Below, piece after piece: positions 59,259 to 64,000 of a stretch of 64,000 nucleotides of DNA. The notes under the pieces are model-generated. The model did no database searches. It worked only from the letters and a program-made list of their open reading frames with translations, and was not told the origin of the DNA. This stretch comes from Ectorhizobium quercum (GTDB taxonomy: Bacteria > Pseudomonadota > Alphaproteobacteria > Rhizobiales > Rhizobiaceae). A program made the position numbers and the translations under genes. The stretch lies in contig NZ_JANFPI010000003.1 in the NCBI RefSeq assembly GCF_026552795.1, positions 310,001 through 374,000 on the forward strand. Direction: 5' to 3'. The first letter of the stretch is position 1; every line of letters begins with the position of its first letter.

Positions 59259-59876
59259 TCAGAACTTGTAGCTCGCGCCGAAGACGACCTTGTGCTGATT
59301 GGCTTCGAAATCTCCGATCGCCGGGCCGAAGTCCTTGCTCCCGAAATCGGAATAGCGATACTCGCCGCGCACGAGGATATTGTCGGTGAAGGCGTGCTCG
59401 ACGCCGGCGCCCGCCGTCCAGCCGATGAGGATGTCGTCTTTCTTGCCCGCCGCCGGGATGTCGACCTTGGCGCCTGCCGCGGCAACGCCCGCCGTCGCGA
59501 AGAACAGCGTGCTGTCCAGCGCATAGCCCACGCGGCCGCGGCCGGAAGCGTCCCATTCGAGACTCGTTTCGTTGCCGTTTTCGAAGTTGTAGTTGAAATC
59601 GTTCTCGATGCCGTAAACGAAACTTCCGGACTGGAAATTATAGCCGGCATGCGCGCCGAACGAGCCGCTGTCGGGGCTCTGGTCCATGCCGGGAATGGTC
59701 GCCTGGTTCCAGCCATATCCGCCCTGGGCGCCGATATAGAGGCCCGACCAGTCATAGGGCGCATAGGCCTGCTGTTCGAGTTGGGGGGCGGGCTGTTCGA
59801 AAACCACGTCCGCGGCCACGGCGGGAACGGCCACGGCAAGGGTGAGGGCAGCGAAAGCGAATGTCTTGAGATTCAT
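59259..59876 (-). CDS. Omp25/Omp31-type outer-membrane beta-barrel protein
   Basis: A 205-residue outer-membrane protein. Signal peptide with cleavage after AVAA|DV near 21-23; then APYDWSGLYIGAQGGYGW, the usual first strand of the rhizobial/Brucella Omp25/31 family, alternating strands (GYNFQSGSFVYGIENDFNY, LRGEYRYSDFG) and a terminal aromatic residue (VVFGASYKF) needed for barrel assembly. Length is normal. It is divergent from the RND pump genes. This gene is one of the better taxonomic hints for Rhizobiales. Confidence 0.9.
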   Translation of the reverse strand: MNLKTFAFAALTLAVAVPAVAADVVFEQPAPQLEQQAYAPYDWSGLYIGAQGGYGWNQATIPGMDQSPDSGSFGAHAGYNFQSGSFVYGIENDFNYNFENGNETSLEWDASGRGRVGYALDSTLFFATAGVAAAGAKVDIPAAGKKDDILIGWTAGAGVEHAFTDNILVRGEYRYSDFGSKDFGPAIGDFEANQHKVVFGASYKF

Positions 59877-59990
59877 TGGTATGCCTCGTCATCTGTCGGG
59901 ATTGAGGGGGGCTTGCAGGATGCGAGGCCCCCTCGGGACGAGGCACTATGTTCCGGACCGCGATTGCGTGCTGTGCTTTAAGATTGCGTT

Positions 59991-60059
59991 ATGTTGCGGC
60001 GTTCCGCCCTGCAATCCGCTCCGCAACATTTCTTAACAACAAAGCAGCCGCCGCAACAT
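59991..60059. promoter_or_regulatory. Evenly spaced ATGTTGCGG / CCGCAACAT repeats
   Basis: One inverted and two direct copies of a 9-mer: ATGTTGCGG at 59991-59999, CCGCAACAT at 60021-60029 and at 60051-60059; both gaps are exactly 21 bp, so the period is 30 bp (nearly three helical turns). It lies in the 313-bp region between the outer-membrane protein and RND pump genes, which holds no gene. Probable operator array for a regulator of the pump. Confidence 0.6.
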
Positions 60060-60189
60060 CCGGTTGTTGTAGACTTCTTCGACCGCGGGATGATGTCACA
60101 CGCCTTGAGAGTGGAAGGTGCCCCGCTATCTATGGTGGGGAGCGTCAGGCTGAGTGGCTTGAAAGCGTTGAATTTTGAAGGATTTGTCG

Positions 60190-61362
60190 ATGCCGAATTT
60201 GCCGAAGGGACAGGGATTCCTGCTCGTGTCCTGTCTCTTTCTCGCGCTGGCCGGATGCTCGGAGGAAAAGAACACTGAGGCCGCGGCCCCGCCCCCCGTC
60301 AAGGTCGCAGTCGTGGAAGCGAAGGCGGAGACGTTGCCCGTCGTCACCGAGCTTCCCGGCCGCGTCGCGCCCATGCTGACGGCGGATGTGCGCCCGCGCA
60401 TAACCGGCATCGTCCTGCGGCGGGTCTTCGAGCAGGGTTCGGTCGTTTCGGAAGGCGACCTGCTCTACGTGATCGATCCGGAACCCTTCAAGGCCAAGGC
60501 TGCCTCGGCGAAAGCGACGCTCGATTCGGCCGTTGCCGGGCAATCGCTGGCGCAGCAGCGGGCCGACCGGCAGCAGCAGCTTCTGCGAAGCGGCGTTTCC
60601 AGCCGCGATACCAATGAAAGCGCCATCGCCGAACTGGCCCAGGCCAATGCCGATGTGGAGCGCGCCCGCGCCGATCTTCGGACGGCGGAGTTGGAGCTGC
60701 AATATACCGAGGTGAGGGCACCGATCTCCGGCCGCATCGGCCGGGCGCTCGTCACCGAGGGGGCGCTGGTCAGCTCGACATCGGACGTCATGGCGACGAT
60801 CCAGCAGATCGATCCGGTCTATGCCGACTTCACCCAGCCCGCCGACAGCCTGATCGCGCTGAAGAATGCCGTCACGCAGGGCAAGCTTCAGGCCGACGAG
60901 ACCGGCAGCGCCATGTTGAAGCTCATTCTGGCCGAGGGCACGCCCTATCCGCATGACGGCCGGCTGCTGTTTTCCGAGGCCACGGTGAATGCCGCGACCG
61001 GACAGGTCATCCTGCGCGCCGAGTTCCCCAATCCCGACGCCAATCTGCTGCCCGGCCTCTATGTCCGCGGGCGGATCGAGCAGGCTTCGATGGAAGGCGC
61101 GCTCGCCGTGCCGGAACAGGCCGTGCAGCGCGACACGGCCGGCCGTGCGCAGCTTTACGTGGTCGGCGCCGACGACAAGGTCGAGGTGCGCAACGTGCGG
61201 CTCGGCTGGATTCTCGATGGACGCTGGGTGGTAATCGACGGCCTTGCGGCGGGCGACCGGGTGGTCGTCGAGGGCTTCCAGCGCATCGCACCCGGCGCAC
61301 AGGTTGCGACGGAAGCATGGACGAACCCGGCTGCGCCTGCCGGCGAAACGGACGAGGGCTGA
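60190..61362 (+). CDS. RND efflux periplasmic adaptor lipoprotein (AcrA/MexA type)
   Basis: A 390-residue membrane-fusion protein. Lipobox LALAGC with Cys23, then a barrel-sandwich hybrid half (VAPMLTADVRPRITGIVLRRVFEQGSVVSEGDLLYVIDP in parts), a coiled-coil hairpin (about 95-165), VRAPISGRIGRALVTEGALV and C-terminal beta-barrel and membrane-proximal domains. ATG 60190 has GAAGGA seven bases upstream, better than the TTG at 60175. It connects the inner-membrane pump to an outer-membrane channel, which is not in the window. Confidence 0.92.
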   Translation: MPNLPKGQGFLLVSCLFLALAGCSEEKNTEAAAPPPVKVAVVEAKAETLPVVTELPGRVAPMLTADVRPRITGIVLRRVFEQGSVVSEGDLLYVIDPEPFKAKAASAKATLDSAVAGQSLAQQRADRQQQLLRSGVSSRDTNESAIAELAQANADVERARADLRTAELELQYTEVRAPISGRIGRALVTEGALVSSTSDVMATIQQIDPVYADFTQPADSLIALKNAVTQGKLQADETGSAMLKLILAEGTPYPHDGRLLFSEATVNAATGQVILRAEFPNPDANLLPGLYVRGRIEQASMEGALAVPEQAVQRDTAGRAQLYVVGADDKVEVRNVRLGWILDGRWVVIDGLAAGDRVVVEGFQRIAPGAQVATEAWTNPAAPAGETDEG

Positions 61363-61368
61363 TATCCG

Positions 61369-64000
61369 ATGGCAGCCTTCTTCATCGACCGCCCGGTCTT
61401 CGCCTGGGTTCTCTCCATCGTCATCATGCTGGCCGGGCTTCTGTCGCTCACGGCATTGCCGATTTCGCAATATCCGAACGTTGCACCGCCGCAGATCAAG
61501 ATCTCCGGCGTTTATCCCGGCGCCTCGCCCGAGGACACCTATGAAGGCGTGACGCGGCTGATCGAGAACGAGCTGAACGGCATTCCGGGGCTGCTTTACT
61601 ACGAATCGACCTCCGACGCCTCCGGCTCCATCGGCATCACCGTGACCTTCGACGCCGGCACCGATGTCGACAACGCCGCCGTCGAGGTGCAGAACCGCGT
61701 GCGCCGCGTCGAGGCCAGGCTTCCCGCCGCCATCGTGCAGCAGGGCATCAGCGTCACCGCGGCCAGCAGCGGCACGCTGCTTCTCGTGGCGCTGACCTCG
61801 AAGAGCGGAGACACGGACGGGCTGGCGCTCGGTGACTATATGAGCCGCAACGTCGCCAACGAGCTGCGCCGCATCGCCGGCATCGGCAACGTCCAGCTCT
61901 TCGGCAGCGAGCGCGCCATGCGCGTCTGGGTCGATCCGGACAAGCTGCTCGGCTTCAACCTTTCTCCCGAGGACGTGACCGCGGCCATCGGATCGCAGAA
62001 CGCGCAGGTGGCGGCCGGCCGTGTCGGCGCCGCGCCGGTGGGGCCGGAACGGCGCACCACGGGATCGCTGCTCATCAAGGGCCAGCTGACCACGCCGGAA
62101 GAATTCGGCGCCATCGTGCTGCGCGCGCAATCGGACGGCTCCACCGTGCGGCTGCGCGACGTGGCCCGCATCGAGGTCGGGGCCGAAAGCTACAGCACCT
62201 CGACACGCATCAACGGCAAGCCCGCCGCTGGCGCGGCCATCGAGCTTGCGCCCGGCGGCAACGCGCTGTCGGCCGCGACCCTGATCCGCGAACGGATGGA
62301 CGAACTCGCGCCGTCCTTCCCCGACGACATCGAGTGGTCCATTCCCTACGACACAACGCCCTTCGTCTCGCTGTCCATCGAACAGGTGCTCTACACGCTG
62401 GCGGAGGCCGTCGCGCTGGTGTTCATCGTGATGTTTCTGTTCCTTCAGAACATCCGCTACACCATCATTCCCACCATCGTCGTGCCCATCGCCTTGCTCG
62501 GCGCCTGCGCGGTAATGCTGGTGCTGGATTTCTCCGTCAACGTGCTGACCATGTTCGGCATGGTGCTGGCCATCGGCATCCTCGTCGACGACGCCATCGT
62601 CGTGGTCGAGAATGTCGAGCGCATCATGATGGAGGAGGGACTTTCGCCCAAGGAGGCCACGAAGAAGGCGATGAAGCAGATCACCGGCGCGGTGATCGGC
62701 ATTACGCTGGTGCTGACCTCGGTCTTCGTGCCGATGGCTTTCTTCCCCGGCGCGGTCGGCGTCATCTACAAGCAGTTCGCGCTGACGATGGTGGCCTCGA
62801 TCCTGTTCTCGGCCTTCCTGGCGCTGTCGCTGACACCGGCGCTCTGCGCCACCTTCCTGAAGCCGGTGGAGAAGGGCCACGCCCAGGCCCGGAAGGGTTT
62901 TTTCGGCTGGTTCAACCGGGGATTCGACAGGACCTCGCACGGCTACAGTTCATGGGTCGGCCGGCTTCTACACGCCAGCGGCCGCGTCATGCTGGTCTAT
63001 CTCGTCGTTGCCGGCGCCACGGCCTACATGTTCCTCCGGCTACCGACCGACTTCCTGCCGGTCGAGGATCAGGGAACGCTGCTCGCGCAGGTGCAGGGGC
63101 CGGCGGACGCAACCTCCGCCCGCACGCTGGAATCCGTCGAGGCGATGGAGAACATCGCCCTCGACGATCCCGCCGTCACCCGCGTCGTCGCCATCAACGG
63201 TTTCAGCTTCTCCGGGGCTGGCGAGAACGCGGCACTGGTGTTCATGACGCTCAAGGACTGGGCCGAGCGCAGCGTCGAAGAATCCGCGACGCTGGTCGCG
63301 CAGAAGCTCAACGGCGCATTCACGGCGATCAAGGATGCTTCCGCCTTCGCCACCTCGCCGCCGGCCATCTCCGGCCTCGGCACCACCACCGGCTTCTCCT
63401 TCCGGCTTCAGGATCGCGGCAACCGGGGCTACGAGGCGCTCGCCGCCGCCCGCGACCAGTTCCTGGCCGACGCGAACGCCAGCCCCATCCTCGCCGGCGT
63501 GCGCGAGGAAGGTCTGGCCGACGCGCCGCAGATGGTGCTGACCATCGACCGCGAAAAGGCCAATGCCTTCGGCGTGACCTTCGCCGACATCAACCGGACG
63601 ATCACCACGAATGTCGGCTCCACCTATGTCAACGACTTCCCCAATTCCGGCCGCATGCAGCGGGTGACGGTGCAGGCCGAGCCGGAAAAGCGCGGCAACA
63701 TCTTCGACATCCTCAACATGAGCGTGCGCAACGGCGAGGGCGGCATGGTGCCGATCTCGGCCTTCGCCGCCTATGGCTGGTCCAAGGGGCCGACGCAGCT
63801 CGTGGGCTATAACGGCTTCCCGGCGATCCGCATCAGCGGACAGGCCGCGCCGGGCTTTTCCTCGGGCGACGCCATCGCCGAGGTGGAGCGGATCGCCGGC
63901 GAACTTCCGGCCGGCTTCGGCTACGAATGGAGCGGCCAGTCGCTTCAGGAAATCCAGTCGGGCGCGCAGGTGCCGATGCTGCTCGGCCTGTCGTGCCTGC
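61369..64000 (+). CDS. RND multidrug efflux pump (AcrB/HAE1 type), C-terminus beyond the window
   Basis: The first 877 residues of a proton-driven exporter of about 1045. Visible: TM1 (FFIDRPVFAWVLSIVIMLAG), porter domain SQYPNVAPPQIKISGVYPGA in parts, DVDNAAVEVQNRV, the proton-relay pair in TM4 (GILVDDAIVVVEN, equal to AcrB Asp407/Asp408), SVFVPMAFFPGAVGVIYKQFA, and the second porter half (RLPTDFLPVEDQG). It starts seven bases after the adaptor stop. The open frame continues at base 64000. Confidence 0.93.
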   Translation, partial: MAAFFIDRPVFAWVLSIVIMLAGLLSLTALPISQYPNVAPPQIKISGVYPGASPEDTYEGVTRLIENELNGIPGLLYYESTSDASGSIGITVTFDAGTDVDNAAVEVQNRVRRVEARLPAAIVQQGISVTAASSGTLLLVALTSKSGDTDGLALGDYMSRNVANELRRIAGIGNVQLFGSERAMRVWVDPDKLLGFNLSPEDVTAAIGSQNAQVAAGRVGAAPVGPERRTTGSLLIKGQLTTPEEFGAIVLRAQSDGSTVRLRDVARIEVGAESYSTSTRINGKPAAGAAIELAPGGNALSAATLIRERMDELAPSFPDDIEWSIPYDTTPFVSLSIEQVLYTLAEAVALVFIVMFLFLQNIRYTIIPTIVVPIALLGACAVMLVLDFSVNVLTMFGMVLAIGILVDDAIVVVENVERIMMEEGLSPKEATKKAMKQITGAVIGITLVLTSVFVPMAFFPGAVGVIYKQFALTMVASILFSAFLALSLTPALCATFLKPVEKGHAQARKGFFGWFNRGFDRTSHGYSSWVGRLLHASGRVMLVYLVVAGATAYMFLRLPTDFLPVEDQGTLLAQVQGPADATSARTLESVEAMENIALDDPAVTRVVAINGFSFSGAGENAALVFMTLKDWAERSVEESATLVAQKLNGAFTAIKDASAFATSPPAISGLGTTTGFSFRLQDRGNRGYEALAAARDQFLADANASPILAGVREEGLADAPQMVLTIDREKANAFGVTFADINRTITTNVGSTYVNDFPNSGRMQRVTVQAEPEKRGNIFDILNMSVRNGEGGMVPISAFAAYGWSKGPTQLVGYNGFPAIRISGQAAPGFSSGDAIAEVERIAGELPAGFGYEWSGQSLQEIQSGAQVPMLLGLSCL

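Noticed and set aside
60145..62940. A 931-codon open frame on the minus strand opposite the RND genes
   Set aside because: It covers the adaptor and pump genes, whose motifs are certain; the translation is low-complexity and charged, as expected of a shadow.
1..64000. CRISPR arrays, tRNA or rRNA genes, insertion sequences, integrases, origins
   Set aside because: Searched by eye on both strands; no repeat-spacer arrays, transposase or integrase motifs, terminal inverted repeats with target duplications, or cloverleaf sequences were found.

Overview
The window is 64 kb of GC-rich, densely packed DNA with no rRNA, tRNA, phage, transposase or CRISPR sequence that I can recognise. Gene content points to an alphaproteobacterium of the Rhizobiales: an Omp25/Omp31-type beta-barrel protein, FixK/FNR-type TTGAY-N4-RTCAA boxes, pseudoazurin, many ABC importers and small dedicated regulators. 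The genus cannot be fixed from this sequence. The layout is that of an accessory, catabolic region (chromosomal island, chromid or megaplasmid): about 57 genes in short operons, each pairing an importer with one or a few enzymes and often a local regulator.

Region by region. 1-8460: a peptide-type ABC importer, divergent from a metal-dependent amidohydrolase, an MFS carrier and an IclR regulator, with IclR-like operators between them. 8605-10838: a small protein, a secreted protein and a Pho-box-preceded alkaline phosphatase. 11097-20050: a 2-oxoacid:ferredoxin oxidoreductase (KorAB), a flavoprotein with fused 4Fe-4S clusters, a DASS carboxylate carrier and an ADP-forming acyl-CoA synthetase fused to a GNAT domain; the two leading genes each have a FixK/FNR-type box at class II distance, as does the divergent Tat-exported nitroreductase (20407-21501). 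21529-24386: RidA, an SDR and two TetR regulators with clear operators. 24685-32293: EamA exporter, flavin reductase, luciferase-like oxidoreductase, amino-acid-type ABC importer, SDR and a GntR/FCD regulator. 33168-37395: chemoreceptor, CheW and a Tat-type malate:quinone oxidoreductase. 37450-38357: TetR and an SMR efflux protein. 38463-44823: Ssu-type ABC importer with two tandem NtaA/DszA-type flavin monooxygenases. 44942-48574: cobalamin riboswitch, BtuFCD-type importer and pseudoazurin. 48601-50871: AraC regulator and MFS exporter. 51071-59111: a Tat-type solute-binding protein, then DszB-like, DszC-like and DszA-like enzymes and a MetNIQ-type importer. 59259-64000: outer-membrane protein divergent from an RND efflux pump that runs off the window.

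Two assemblies stand out. The first is 51071-59111, which carries homologs of all three catalytic steps of 4S-type desulfurization (S-oxygenation, C-S cleavage, desulfination) directly joined to a methionine-family importer. This suggests an organosulfur-scavenging pathway for a transported small molecule rather than dibenzothiophene. The DszB-like protein has no signal peptide and keeps Cys12, His53 and Arg63 at the places expected for the desulfinase, so it is probably an enzyme and not a solute-binding protein. The second is 11097-20050, an archaeal-style ferredoxin-dependent 2-oxoacid oxidation and substrate-level ATP module that appears to be switched on under low oxygen.

All functional assignments rest on reading motifs and remembered family features; no database search was possible.
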